Source: Streptomyces lucensis JCM 4490 | GTDB lineage: Bacteria; Actinomycetota; Actinomycetes; Streptomycetales; Streptomycetaceae | Reading direction: 5' to 3' | DNA length: 64,000 nucleotides | Assembly: GCF_014650035.1 (NCBI RefSeq) | Contig: NZ_BMUE01000010.1 | Span: 124,001-188,000, forward strand | Shown here: positions 25,471-33,828 of the stretch, one piece after another | Numbering within the stretch: position 1 is the first letter of the stretch | How the letters are laid out: each line of letters begins with the position of its first letter | Position numbers and translations under genes: made by a program | The notes under the pieces: model-generated | What the model saw: only the letters and a program-made list of their open reading frames with translations | Told to the model about the DNA's origin: nothing | Database searches by the model: none

Positions 25471-25965
25471 TGCGGGGGCGCCGGGGGTGGCTTCCAGGGT
25501 GAGCAGCTGGATCTTGCGGTCGAGTCCGCCTGCGTAACCGGTCATCGAACCGTCCGCGCCGATGATCCGGTGGCAGGGGCGCACGATGAGCAGCGGGTTG
25601 GCGCCGATCGCCCCGCCGACGGCGCGGACGGCCATGCGGGAGGCGCCGATACGTGCCGCGATCTCCCCGTAGGTGGCGGTGGTGCCGTACGGGACCTCGT
25701 CCAGCGCGACCCACACCCGCCGCCGGAACTCGGTGCCCTCCGCGTCCAGCGGCAGCCGGAACTCCTTCAGTTCGCCGGCGAAGTAGGCGGCGAGCTGGTC
25801 CGCGGCCGCGCGGAACGGGCCGGGGTCGGGGCGCCAGCCGTCCTGGACGGTCCGCCCGCCCTTCTGCCCGGGCACGGACAGCGACGTGAGCGCGCCGTCC
25901 GCGCCGGCGGTGAGCAGCAGCCGGCCCACGGGGGCGTCGAGGTGGGTGTAGTACACGGTCGTCAT
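25462..25965 (-). CDS. ogt: Methylated-DNA-protein cysteine methyltransferase
   Basis: 167 residues; ATG 25965 overlaps the TGA of the adaA-alkA gene by 4 bp (ATGA). The active-site signature is RPCHRIIG, with the acceptor Cys. The helix-turn-helix with the Arg finger is ATYGEIAARIGASRMAVRAV, and the asparagine hinge GANPLL is present. It removes methyl groups from O6-methylguanine and O4-methylthymine by suicide transfer to Cys. Coupled translation with AdaA-AlkA points to an adaptive response to alkylation. Confidence 0.96.
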   Translation of the reverse strand: MTTVYYTHLDAPVGRLLLTAGADGALTSLSVPGQKGGRTVQDGWRPDPGPFRAAADQLAAYFAGELKEFRLPLDAEGTEFRRRVWVALDEVPYGTTATYGEIAARIGASRMAVRAVGGAIGANPLLIVRPCHRIIGADGSMTGYAGGLDRKIQLLTLEATPGAPAHP

Positions 25966-27359
25966 CGGATCGGCTCTCCTGCCACATACAGGTGCTGGAC
26001 GGCGTACGACCGCCAGGGCCGCCACGCTTCGGGTACCGCCGCGCCGGGCGGGGCCACGTCCGGATCGCCGAGGGCGCGCACGCGGAGGGTGGCCACGGTG
26101 GCCGGGTCCATGCCGGGCAGGGCGAGCAGGGCCCTCTCGGCGTCGTCCCGGTCGGCGCCCGGATCCAGCCGCACCGTGCCGTCGGCAAGGGCGGCGGCGA
26201 GCGCGCCGAGCGGACCCCCGGGTTCGGCCTCGGCGAGGACGCCCGGTTCGGGGAAGAGGTGGGTGAGGCTGCCGCAGGGCGCGTCGAGCGCCTTGCCGTA
26301 CCGGCGTACCAGCCGCTCGGCCCCGGCCTGTCCCGCCAGTGCGCGTACGGCGGGTTCCAGCGGGTCGACGGCGCCGGGCGAGCGCAGCCCCGGCCGGGCG
26401 GCGACCAGCGGGGCGAGCCGCGGGTCGGCGCCGAGCCGCTCGTCGACGGCGTACGGGTCCGCGTCGAGGTCGAACAGGCGGCGCAGCCGCTGCACCGCGG
26501 TGGTGAGGTCCCGGTGGTCGGTCAGGTGCAGCCGCGCGTCCAGCCAGCCGCCCGGGCGTGTGCCGCCACCCGCCTTCGGCACCGCGGTGCGCTCGGCGAC
26601 GGCGACGAGCGCGGTGCCGTACGGCAGCCGCAGGGTGCGCCGGTAGGTGCGGGTGCCGGGGGCGCCGGTGACCTCCTCGACGCCGGGCACCGCCTCCCGC
26701 GCGAGCCGGTCGAAGACCGCGGCGGCCAGGTACGGGCCCCGGTGGGCGAGCCGCAGCGGGATGCCCGCGCCCGGGGTGGCCCGGCGGACCTCCCGGCCGC
26801 GGGGCGCGGCGGCCCGCACCTGGGTGGGCGTCGAGTCGTACACCTGGCGGACGGTGTCGTTGAACTGCCGCACGCTGGCGAACCCGGACGCGAACGCGAT
26901 CTCGGTGACCGGCAGGCCGGTGGTCTGCAGCAGCACCCGCGCGGTGTGCGCCCGCTGGGCCCGGGCGAGCGCCACGGGGCCGGCGCCCAGCTCGGCGGTG
27001 AGCTGCCTCTGCACCTGGCGGGCGCTGTAGCCGAGCCGGGCGGCGAGTCCGGCGACGCCCTCACGGTCCACGACGCCGTCGGCGATCAGGCGCATGGCCC
27101 GGCCGACGACGTCCGCGCGGACGTTCCAGTCGGCCGAACCCGGCACGGCGTCCGGGCGGCACCGGCGGCAGGCGCGGAAGCCGGAGCCCTGCGCCGCGGC
27201 GGCCGTCGCGAAGAACCGCACGTTGTGGCGTCTGGGCGTCGTCGCCGGGCAGCTGGGCCGGCAGTAGATGCCGGTGGTCTCGACGGCGAAGAAGAACGCC
27301 CCGTCGAACCGGCCGTCCCGGCTGCGGACCGCCTCGTACCTGCTGTCTTCGTCCCTCAC
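25962..27359 (-). CDS. AdaA-AlkA fusion: alkylation sensor/regulator and 3-methyladenine glycosylase
   Basis: 465 residues. (1) The Ada zinc domain, residues about 1-75, has the Cys4 site GIYCRPSC and FRACRRC, where the first Cys accepts methyl from phosphotriesters. (2) The AraC-type HTH, about 85-185, reads VAGLAARLGYSARQVQRQL and EIAFASGFASVRQFN. (3) The AlkA N-terminal domain, about 200-290. (4) The HhH-GPD domain, about 295-450, keeps the catalytic Asp in ALGDPDVAP. Its hairpin reads LPGMDPATVATLRVRAL, without the usual GxGxWT pattern, so this domain may be diverged. In the family, methylated Ada activates its own operon. Here that would include ogt. Confidence 0.93.
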   Translation of the reverse strand: MRDEDSRYEAVRSRDGRFDGAFFFAVETTGIYCRPSCPATTPRRHNVRFFATAAAAQGSGFRACRRCRPDAVPGSADWNVRADVVGRAMRLIADGVVDREGVAGLAARLGYSARQVQRQLTAELGAGPVALARAQRAHTARVLLQTTGLPVTEIAFASGFASVRQFNDTVRQVYDSTPTQVRAAAPRGREVRRATPGAGIPLRLAHRGPYLAAAVFDRLAREAVPGVEEVTGAPGTRTYRRTLRLPYGTALVAVAERTAVPKAGGGTRPGGWLDARLHLTDHRDLTTAVQRLRRLFDLDADPYAVDERLGADPRLAPLVAARPGLRSPGAVDPLEPAVRALAGQAGAERLVRRYGKALDAPCGSLTHLFPEPGVLAEAEPGGPLGALAAALADGTVRLDPGADRDDAERALLALPGMDPATVATLRVRALGDPDVAPPGAAVPEAWRPWRSYAVQHLYVAGEPIR

Positions 27360-27431
27360 GCGTTCCAGTCTGGGACGTGTGGCCGGTGCGGGGCCAGCGG
27401 GAATCGGACATGGAGCTGGGGCGGCCCGGTG

Positions 27432-28280
27432 TCAGGCGAGACGGGCGCGGGCCACCCAGTGGTGGTCGTGGGGCGGGCAGAGGCGCCCGGGCGGAGCGGG
27501 CAGCCATCCGCACGCGCCCTCGGCCAGCTGCCGCAGGGTGTACGCCTCCGCCTGCCAGCCGCGCGAGCCGAGGAAGCCGCCGAAGTCCTCCAGGCCGAGC
27601 TGGAACGCCGATCCCCGGGCTCTCATGAACGCCAGGAACCGTTCGTTGGCCGGGTCCCGGAAGTAGTCGGCGTGCGGGGCGTCGATCAGCAGGACCGATC
27701 CGTGGCCCGACATCTTCGCGACGTCGTCGAGCAGCCGGGTGAAGTGTTCGGTCCGCAGGTACGGGAGCAGGCCCTCGATGATCCAGACGGCGGGTTCGTC
27801 CGGCGTGTAGCCGGCGGCCGTCAGGCGCTGGGGCCAGGTGCCGGACCGGAGGTCCTCGCTGAGACGGACTCGGCGGCAGGTGAGCCGGTCCCGGACCGGG
27901 GCGAGGAGTTGCTCCTTGGCCTCCAGCTGGCCCGGCAGGTCGATCTCGAAGAAGCGGGTGCCGGCGGGGAGGGGGAGACGCCAGGCGCGGGTGTCGCTGC
28001 CCGCCGCGAGGCACACCACCTGGCCGATCCCCTCGGCGACCGCCCGGCCGAGCGCGATGTCGCCGAAACGGCCGCGCACGATCACGGAGCCGACGGTGCC
28101 GCCGGCGGCCAGCGCCTCCCGCGCCATCGTCCGTGAACGGGGGGTGCTCAGCAGCACGGCGTGCGGATCGCTGAGGTACGGGTCGGGGCGGTCGTTCTCC
28201 ATGGCTCTGATGACGGCGGTGATGAAACTGGTCTCCTTGACGGCCGCGGAGTCGTCTTCCTGCCGGGTCGTGTCCGTCAT
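27432..28280 (-). CDS. Class I SAM-dependent methyltransferase, LCMT/TcmP-like
   Basis: 282 residues; ATG 28280 overlaps the stop of the FAD monooxygenase gene by 4 bp. Family blocks are KETSFITAVIRAMENDRP, LSDPHAVLLSTP, the SAM loop VVCLAAGSDTRAWRL, FFEIDLPGQLEAKEQLL and WIIEGLLPYLRTEH. The leucine-carboxyl-methyltransferase family includes carboxyl and phenol O-methyltransferases of natural-product pathways such as TcmP. As the third gene of an overlapping trio with a PrnB-like protein and a flavin hydroxylase, it most likely methylates the hydroxylated or carboxylated product. It lies 72 bp upstream of adaA. Confidence 0.9.
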   Translation of the reverse strand: MTDTTRQEDDSAAVKETSFITAVIRAMENDRPDPYLSDPHAVLLSTPRSRTMAREALAAGGTVGSVIVRGRFGDIALGRAVAEGIGQVVCLAAGSDTRAWRLPLPAGTRFFEIDLPGQLEAKEQLLAPVRDRLTCRRVRLSEDLRSGTWPQRLTAAGYTPDEPAVWIIEGLLPYLRTEHFTRLLDDVAKMSGHGSVLLIDAPHADYFRDPANERFLAFMRARGSAFQLGLEDFGGFLGSRGWQAEAYTLRQLAEGACGWLPAPPGRLCPPHDHHWVARARLA

Positions 28281-29560
28281 TCCTCGCTCCAGGTGTCGCG
28301 CCGCGCCGCCGGCCGGCGGCGTTCGCCGACGGACAGCGACGGTCTGGTGTTGACCCAGTCCTGATCGAACTTTCCGGTCACGGCGTAGCCGCGGGAGATG
28401 TCCGCGAGTTCGTCCTCGCTGAACACGTCCCGTACGTCCTCGAACCCGTGGGGGGCTCGTCGATGGGCCAGGGTGATCACGCGTTCCGGCCCCATGGAGC
28501 GGTTGCTCCGCTGCAGTTCCGTCATCTGCGGCCGGCGTTCGTCCTCGTAGGCCCGCAGCGCCTCGCCCGCGTCGGGACGGGTGGCGAGATGCCGGGCGAG
28601 CACGCGCGCGTCGACGACGGCCTGGGTGGCGCCGTTGGATCCGGCGGGGTACATGGCGTGGGCGGCGTCGCCGAGGAGGGTCACGCTGCCGAACGTCCAC
28701 CGCGGGAGGGGGTCCCGGTCGGTCATCGGGTACTTCCGTATGTCCGGCGTGTCCTCAAGGAGGCGCGCCAGGTCGACGCCGGGGGGTGACCACTCGCCGA
28801 ACTGGGCCAGGACTGCACTCCTGCTGTCCGTGCCGTCCGTGCAGTCCGTGTCGTCCGGGGGAAAGGCCGCCACCCAGTTGATCAGTGACCTGCCCGTCGC
28901 CTCGTCCCTGTCTATCGGGTACAGGACGAGCCGCCGGCTGTCGTCGCCCAGGACCGCCATGGAGCGTCCGGTCAGGAACGCATCCCCCCAGGCGGTCCCC
29001 CGGTACATGAGCACCCCGTTCGTCGGAGGAGGGCCCTCGTCGGGATACAGCGCTGCTCGGACGGCCGAGCGGATGCCGTCCGCGCCGAGGAGGACGTCCG
29101 ATTCCACCCTCCGCAGGGCGCCCCTTCGGTCCGCGAAGACTCCGCACGCCCCGCCGGATCCGTGGTCCAGGCCGACCAGCCGGGCGTCGGTGACGACGGC
29201 GCCTTCGCCCAGGCGGCGCCGGACCTCCGCGGCCAGGGCCAGGACGAGGTGGGAGCGGGACACCGACAGCTGGGGCCAGGCGTAGCCCGCCGAGGTCCCG
29301 CGGTCCTCCCGCCACACGAGGTCGCCGTACGGGTTGTACATCGCCAGTTCCCGGGTGGGCACGGCCCGCCGCCGCACCTCGTCCAGCAGGCCGAGTTCGG
29401 CGATCTCCCGCACCGCGTTGGGCAGTATGTTCAGTCCGAGACCGTGGGGCCGGATGCCGGGGTCGGCCTCGAACACCGTGACGTCGTCGAATCCCGCCGC
29501 GTGCAGACTGACGGCGGCGGCCAGTCCGGCTATCCCGGAACCCACGATGGTGATTCTCAT
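28277..29560 (-). CDS. FAD-dependent aromatic monooxygenase (PhzS/salicylate hydroxylase type)
   Basis: 427 residues; ATG 29560 overlaps the upstream gene stop by 4 bp. The class A flavoprotein motifs are complete: dinucleotide fold IVGSGIAGLAAAVSLHAAG, DG motif LLGADGIRSAVRAAL, and GD motif GDAAHAMYPAGSNGATQAV. Fourteen residues further along come RPDAGEALRAYEDERRP. PhzS-like enzymes use NAD(P)H and O2 to hydroxylate or oxidatively decarboxylate aromatic acids and phenols. In this operon the natural substrate would be the product of the PrnB-like enzyme. Cytoplasmic; no membrane segment. Confidence 0.93.
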   Translation of the reverse strand: MRITIVGSGIAGLAAAVSLHAAGFDDVTVFEADPGIRPHGLGLNILPNAVREIAELGLLDEVRRRAVPTRELAMYNPYGDLVWREDRGTSAGYAWPQLSVSRSHLVLALAAEVRRRLGEGAVVTDARLVGLDHGSGGACGVFADRRGALRRVESDVLLGADGIRSAVRAALYPDEGPPPTNGVLMYRGTAWGDAFLTGRSMAVLGDDSRRLVLYPIDRDEATGRSLINWVAAFPPDDTDCTDGTDSRSAVLAQFGEWSPPGVDLARLLEDTPDIRKYPMTDRDPLPRWTFGSVTLLGDAAHAMYPAGSNGATQAVVDARVLARHLATRPDAGEALRAYEDERRPQMTELQRSNRSMGPERVITLAHRRAPHGFEDVRDVFSEDELADISRGYAVTGKFDQDWVNTRPSLSVGERRRPAARRDTWSEE

Positions 29561-30654
29561 AGCCCGCTCTTCGCTCCGGTGGCGGAGCCGATCAGCGCTC
29601 CGTTGTCTCTGGTGAGGGTGAGGATTTCCTCGAGGAGTCCTACGCTGCCCCCGCCGCTGCCCAGTTCGTAGAGCCGGACCTCCGCGTGATAGGCACGCCG
29701 CGCCATCACCAGATGTTTTCCGCGGAACGCGGTGAGGGACCGCAGGGCTTTGCGCAGACCGTCGGCGCTGGATTCGGCGTGCGCCGTCCCGGCCGGCGAA
29801 CCGCGGTCGCCGAGAGCGGCGACGACCCGGGAGGTGATGGACGGCGTCTCCACCCATTTCGCATACCACTCCCGCCAGTCGGGGAGCGTGTGGGAGGCGA
29901 CCTCGTGGCAGAAGTCCAGGTATTCGCGGCTGCCCCGGTCGGATGCCCAGAGCAGCAGGTCGATGAGGAAGAGGGGTATGTGCGCCGCGGCCGGCCCCAG
30001 GTACGTGCGGCCCGCCAGACGGACCTCCTCGAAATACGGCCGGAGTTCGAGGGCGAAGAACTCGGGGGTGACTTCTCCGAGTACGCTGCCCATCGCCCGG
30101 TCGGCGGCCGTGATGTACGAGGCGAGCAACGCCGTCTTCTCGGCGTGGGCGGGATGGCACAGGTCCAGGTCCCGCAAGGAGTGGCCCACTTCGACGGCGT
30201 GCGCCAGATCAGGTACGCATCGTCGCACCGCGTCGACGAGGGCGCGTTCCATCGGGTGCCCGGTGTAGAGCCGCTCGCGTTCGCCCACCGGATTCCAGCA
30301 CGTGTAGTGGTACACGGTGTCCCGCGGAATCATGTGCGTACGCCGCCCCAGCAGTTCGAACACCCTGGCGGCGCCGGGCACGGTGTCGAAGGCGGAGACT
30401 CCGTGCCTTTTGAGACTGCCGAGGTACATGCCCAGGTCGCGCATCGCGGCGAGACATCCCGGCACCGTGAGAGCGGCGATACTCTGCTCCGAGGGGAGTG
30501 CTTCGCCGAGAACGCGCGACAGAGCGGATACGTCCGCGGTTTCGTTCATCTTCGGCAGGAGCCGGAGGTCTTCGTCCAGACGCAGCGGGTCGAGCCGTCT
30601 GACGCTTTCGTTGTGTTCCTCGGAGGTCACCGCTATTCGCGCCGTGCCGTGCAT
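29557..30654 (-). CDS. PrnB-like heme enzyme (DUF1864, tryptophan dioxygenase superfamily)
   Basis: 365 residues (PrnB is about 361), from ATG 30654 with GGAGGAG 9 bp upstream. Collinear blocks recalled from Pseudomonas PrnB are present: AAMRDLGMYLGSLKRHG, PRDTVYHYTCWNP, YTGHPMERALVDAVR, ELRPYFEEVRLAGRTYLGP, HIPLFLIDLLLWASD, and the heme region LTAFRGKHLVMARRAYH (the His of RGKH aligns with the proximal heme ligand of PrnB) before ELGSGGGSVGLLEEILTLT. PrnB rearranges the indole ring of (chloro)tryptophan to an aminophenylpyrrole. No halogenase or Rieske oxygenase of the pyrrolnitrin pathway is nearby, so the product should differ. First gene of a three-gene coupled operon. Confidence 0.87.
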   Translation of the reverse strand: MHGTARIAVTSEEHNESVRRLDPLRLDEDLRLLPKMNETADVSALSRVLGEALPSEQSIAALTVPGCLAAMRDLGMYLGSLKRHGVSAFDTVPGAARVFELLGRRTHMIPRDTVYHYTCWNPVGERERLYTGHPMERALVDAVRRCVPDLAHAVEVGHSLRDLDLCHPAHAEKTALLASYITAADRAMGSVLGEVTPEFFALELRPYFEEVRLAGRTYLGPAAAHIPLFLIDLLLWASDRGSREYLDFCHEVASHTLPDWREWYAKWVETPSITSRVVAALGDRGSPAGTAHAESSADGLRKALRSLTAFRGKHLVMARRAYHAEVRLYELGSGGGSVGLLEEILTLTRDNGALIGSATGAKSGL

Positions 30655-30965
30655 GTGAACCAACTCCTCCGGCGAGGGCCCGTGGTCACCTGACGTCGGA
30701 GAAAGCAGCCGGTGCGACGCCGAGAGCGCGCAGGGTCCACCCCCCGATGCGGACCGTCGGAGCCGTCCGCCGGCACCAAGGTAGGCGATGCCGTCAATGG
30801 CTTCTCTGGGTGAGATCCCCAGCGATTCCCCATGAATGCTGGACGCCGTGAGGAGCGGGCGGTCATGAACCCGTGGGGCGGGTGTCGGCCCGTGGGGTGG
30901 ATGCGCCGTGACCGCCGCCCCTCGCGGGGGCGGCGGTCCGGGTCGTGCGAGCGGGGGGCAGGGCC
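30655..30965. promoter_or_regulatory. 311-bp upstream region of the PrnB-like operon
   Basis: The gap holds the rsgA terminator at 30910-30938 and then about 250 bp that must contain the promoter of the three-gene operon. The DNA near 30780-30840 is locally richer in A/T than the surroundings. I could not fix -35 and -10 boxes. Confidence 0.5.
30910..30938 (-). terminator. Strong hairpin after rsgA
   Basis: GACCGCCGCCCC (30910-30921) and GGGGCGGCGGTC (30927-30938) form a perfect 12-bp stem with a TCGCG loop, 28 bp after the rsgA stop codon. No T tract. It separates rsgA from the PrnB-like operon. Confidence 0.75.
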
Positions 30966-32060
30966 CTACCTCTGGCGGCCGCGCTTGGCCTCCATCGCCG
31001 CCTTGCCCTGCGCTCCCCTCCGCTTCCACTCCTTCTTGATCTCGGCCCGGAGCCGTGCGTCGGTCCTGGCCACGATGTACTGGTTCTCCCGCAGCAGCTT
31101 GCGGTAGCTCTCCAGCCGCCGTACCGGAAGCTCGCCGGCGTCCACGGCGGAGCGCACCGCGCAGCCCGGCTCCGTCTCGTGGGCGCAGTCGTGGAAGCGG
31201 CACCCCTCGGCCAGTGCCTCGATCTCGGCGAAGACCTGCCCGACGCCGCCCTCCGCGTCGAAGAGACCGACGCCCCGCAGTCCGGGGGTGTCGATGAGGA
31301 CGCCGCCGGAGGGCATGGCGAGCAGGTTGCGGGTGGTCGTGGTGTGCCGGCCCTTGCCGTCGACGTCCCGTGCGGCCTGTACGTCCATGACGTCCTCGCC
31401 GACCAGGGCGTTGGCCAGGGTCGACTTGCCCGCGCCGGACTGGCCGAGCAGCACGGTCGTACCGGAGCCGACGAGCGCCACGAGGACGTCGAGCCCCTCG
31501 CCGTGAAGGGCGCTGACGGTGAGCACGGGCACGCCGGGCGCGCTCGTCTCCACGTCCTCGACGAGGTGGGCGAGGGTGACCGGGTCCGGCACGAGGTCGG
31601 CCTTGGTGAGGACGACGACGGGCTGGGCGCCGGACTGCCAGGCGAGTGCGAGGAAGCGTTCGACGCGGCCCAGGTCGAGTTCCACGGCGAGGGAGACGGC
31701 GACGACGACGTGGTCGACGTTGGCGGCGAGGATCTGCCCCTCGGACCGCTCGGAGGAGGTCGAGCGGACGAAGGCGGTGCGGCGCGGCAGGTACGCGCGC
31801 ACGTAGCGGGGGTTGCCGCCGGGTTCGACGGCGACCCAGTCACCGGTGCACACGACCCGCATCGGGTCGTGAGGAGTGACGAAGGCGGTGTCGGCGCGGA
31901 CGGTCCCGCCCGCGGTGACGACGTCGCACTGGCCGCGGTCGACCCGGACGACCCGGCCGGGCAGCAGCCCTTCGGCCGCGTAGGGGGTGAACGCGTCGGC
32001 CCAGGCGCCGTCCCAGCCGTAGGGAGCCAGCGCGGAGGATACAGCGGAGGTGGAAGTCAA
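30966..32060 (-). CDS. rsgA: Ribosome small-subunit biogenesis GTPase RsgA
   Basis: 364 residues from TTG 32060, with AAGGGT about 6 bp upstream; no in-frame ATG precedes it sensibly. An OB-fold N-domain (LLPGRVVRVDRGQCDVVTA) is followed by a circularly permuted GTPase with the order G4-G5-G1-G2-G3: G4 VLTKADLV, G1 GQSGAGKSTLANAL, G3 DTPGLRG. The C-terminal zinc knuckle is CRFHDCAHETEPGC. RsgA checks late 30S maturation and is released on GTP hydrolysis. Housekeeping gene downstream of a possible 23-codon ORF. Confidence 0.96.
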   Translation of the reverse strand: MTSTSAVSSALAPYGWDGAWADAFTPYAAEGLLPGRVVRVDRGQCDVVTAGGTVRADTAFVTPHDPMRVVCTGDWVAVEPGGNPRYVRAYLPRRTAFVRSTSSERSEGQILAANVDHVVVAVSLAVELDLGRVERFLALAWQSGAQPVVVLTKADLVPDPVTLAHLVEDVETSAPGVPVLTVSALHGEGLDVLVALVGSGTTVLLGQSGAGKSTLANALVGEDVMDVQAARDVDGKGRHTTTTRNLLAMPSGGVLIDTPGLRGVGLFDAEGGVGQVFAEIEALAEGCRFHDCAHETEPGCAVRSAVDAGELPVRRLESYRKLLRENQYIVARTDARLRAEIKKEWKRRGAQGKAAMEAKRGRQR

Positions 32061-32113
32061 GGGTGACCCTTCACAAGGGTGGCCCCGGGCAAGGCGCGTA
32101 CGGCGCGGTCGGT

Positions 32114-32185
32114 TCAGCCGGTGGCCACGGAGGTGGACTTGATGAGTTCCTGGATGAGGGCAGCGCTCAGCACAGTGACAGCCAT
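32114..32185 (-). CDS. Possible 23-residue small protein
   Basis: ATG 32185 to TGA 32114, beginning MAVTVLSAALIQ and ending STSVATG. A strong Shine-Dalgarno GAGGAGG sits 9 bp upstream. It lies 53 bp before the rsgA start and on the same strand, and 131 bp after the CBM2 membrane protein gene. The peptide is hydrophobic and likely helical. It could be a real small protein or a translated leader for rsgA. No homologue is recognised. Confidence 0.4.
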   Translation of the reverse strand: MAVTVLSAALIQELIKSTSVATG

Positions 32186-32316
32186 CGGTCGACACCTCCT
32201 CGTTCCTGATCGCGCTTCGGCGCACACCACCTCGGCGTGCCCGCCCACTGTAGCCCGGCCGCGGGGACCGGCGTCAACGCGTTTTCCGCGGTGTCGTGCG
32301 ATTTCGTTTCGCCGGC

Positions 32317-33828
32317 TCAGTCCGCCGCGCAGGGAGCCCCGTTGAGGGTGAAGCCGTACGGTGCGCCGTTGCTGTCCCGCCAGGTGCCGTTGAAGCCGAA
32401 GGACAGCGTGCCGTGCGCGGCGACGGACCTGTCGTAGTCGGCGGCGGTGGCGGTGACACGGGAGCCGTCCTGCCGCACGGTGGCGTCCCACATCTGGCTC
32501 ACGTGCTGGCCGTCGCGGTACCGCCAGGCGACCTGCCAGCCTTCGAGGGCCTCGTCGGTGGTCACGGTGACGGCGACCTGGAAGCCGTCGGACCACTGGC
32601 TGACCAGGTCGTAGGTGACCCGGCAGGTGGTGGCCGGGGTGGCGGCCGGGGTGGTGGCGGGTGCCCCGTGGCGGGTGGGGCGGTGCGTGGCGGAGGACGT
32701 GCCCTGGGGTTCGGGGTCGGGCTTCCCGGTGCCGGGCGCCGCCTCGGCCCGGGTCGAGGAGGGCCTGGCGGCGCGCGTCCCGGCCGGGGACGGCGTGTCG
32801 GCGGCGCGGGGGGCGGTGGGGACGGCGGGGCCGGCGGGGTCGGCGACGGGCCGGCGGTCGTCCTGGGCGGCGGCGGCGTCCCCGCCGGACGCGCCGAACG
32901 GCATCAGCGACACACCGAGCGCGAGCGCCGACAGCAGCACGGCTGCCGCGAGCAGGCCGCGCCGCAGGACCCGGCCGCGGCCGGAGTCCTCCTCCGGGTC
33001 GCCGGTCCCGGCGTCGTGGGCGCCGGGGCGGCCGGCGCCCAGCCGGACCTCGGCGGCGCGCCGGCGGCGCTCCAGGTAGGCGAGGCCGCCCCAGCCGATC
33101 ACCCCGCCGGCCAGGGCGGCGGGCAGTCCGCCGCCGTGCAGGCGCAGACAGGCGGCGGCCTCGGCGCACCGCACACAGGTCGCGAGGTGCTGGGAGAGGT
33201 CGTCGGGGATGTCGGCGACGGGCGAACGGGTCACCGCGTCCAGCAGCCGGGCGTAGCTGCGGCACTGCACGTCCATCGGGGAGTCCAGGTGGGCGCGGTG
33301 GCAGCGGTCCCGGAACACCGTGCGGACCTGGTCCAGTTCGTCGGCGACGCCGGCCGGGTCCAGTCCCAGCCGGCGGGCGACGGTGGGCAGGGGCAGCGCC
33401 TCGACCTCGGCCAGCCACAGCAGCGAGGCGTCGCCCTCCTGCATGTCCCGCAGGCCGCGCAGCGCGACCGGGCGCTGCGGCGGAGGCCCGGCGAAGCGGG
33501 ACGCGTTGCCGGAGTTGAGCCACAGCCGCAGGTCGGGATCGAGCCGGTGTCCCTGCCCGTCGGCCTCCCAGGCGGCCGCGGTGTCGCGCACGGCGGTGAG
33601 CAGCGCGGGTATGGTCGGCAGCCGGGCGGCGCGGCGCCCGGCGCCGCGCACGTGCGTACCCGCGGCGGCGCGGATCTCACGCATGCCGAGGGCGAAGGCC
33701 TCCGTCGCCAGCTGATGGGCCGTCAGCGAACCGGAGGTGCACAGGTCGGCGTACGAGAGCACCGCGTCCCAGCCCTCCGAGAACAGGGCGGTCTCGGCGG
33801 CGTCCTGGGGGGTCGGCAGGTCGGGCAT
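32317..33828 (-). CDS. Membrane protein joining sigma-like, zinc-motif and extracellular CBM2 domains
   Basis: 503 residues; AGGAG lies 5 bp before ATG 33828. Residues about 1-180 look like a degenerate sigma-70-type helical region ending in an HTH-like stretch (LPTVARRLGLDPAGVADEL). His214-x3-Cys218-x2-Cys221 (HLATCVRC) matches the zinc anti-sigma motif. One membrane helix lies at about 291-310 (GLLAAAVLLSALALGVSLMP). A Pro/Thr/Ala linker, about 315-400, is followed by a family 2 carbohydrate-binding module at 402-500, closed by Cys402 and Cys500, with Trp431, Trp435, Trp447 and Trp483. A cytosolic regulatory part is therefore linked to an outside cellulose- or chitin-binding part. Function unproven. 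Confidence 0.82.
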   Translation of the reverse strand: MPDLPTPQDAAETALFSEGWDAVLSYADLCTSGSLTAHQLATEAFALGMREIRAAAGTHVRGAGRRAARLPTIPALLTAVRDTAAAWEADGQGHRLDPDLRLWLNSGNASRFAGPPPQRPVALRGLRDMQEGDASLLWLAEVEALPLPTVARRLGLDPAGVADELDQVRTVFRDRCHRAHLDSPMDVQCRSYARLLDAVTRSPVADIPDDLSQHLATCVRCAEAAACLRLHGGGLPAALAGGVIGWGGLAYLERRRRAAEVRLGAGRPGAHDAGTGDPEEDSGRGRVLRRGLLAAAVLLSALALGVSLMPFGASGGDAAAAQDDRRPVADPAGPAVPTAPRAADTPSPAGTRAARPSSTRAEAAPGTGKPDPEPQGTSSATHRPTRHGAPATTPAATPATTCRVTYDLVSQWSDGFQVAVTVTTDEALEGWQVAWRYRDGQHVSQMWDATVRQDGSRVTATAADYDRSVAAHGTLSFGFNGTWRDSNGAPYGFTLNGAPCAAD

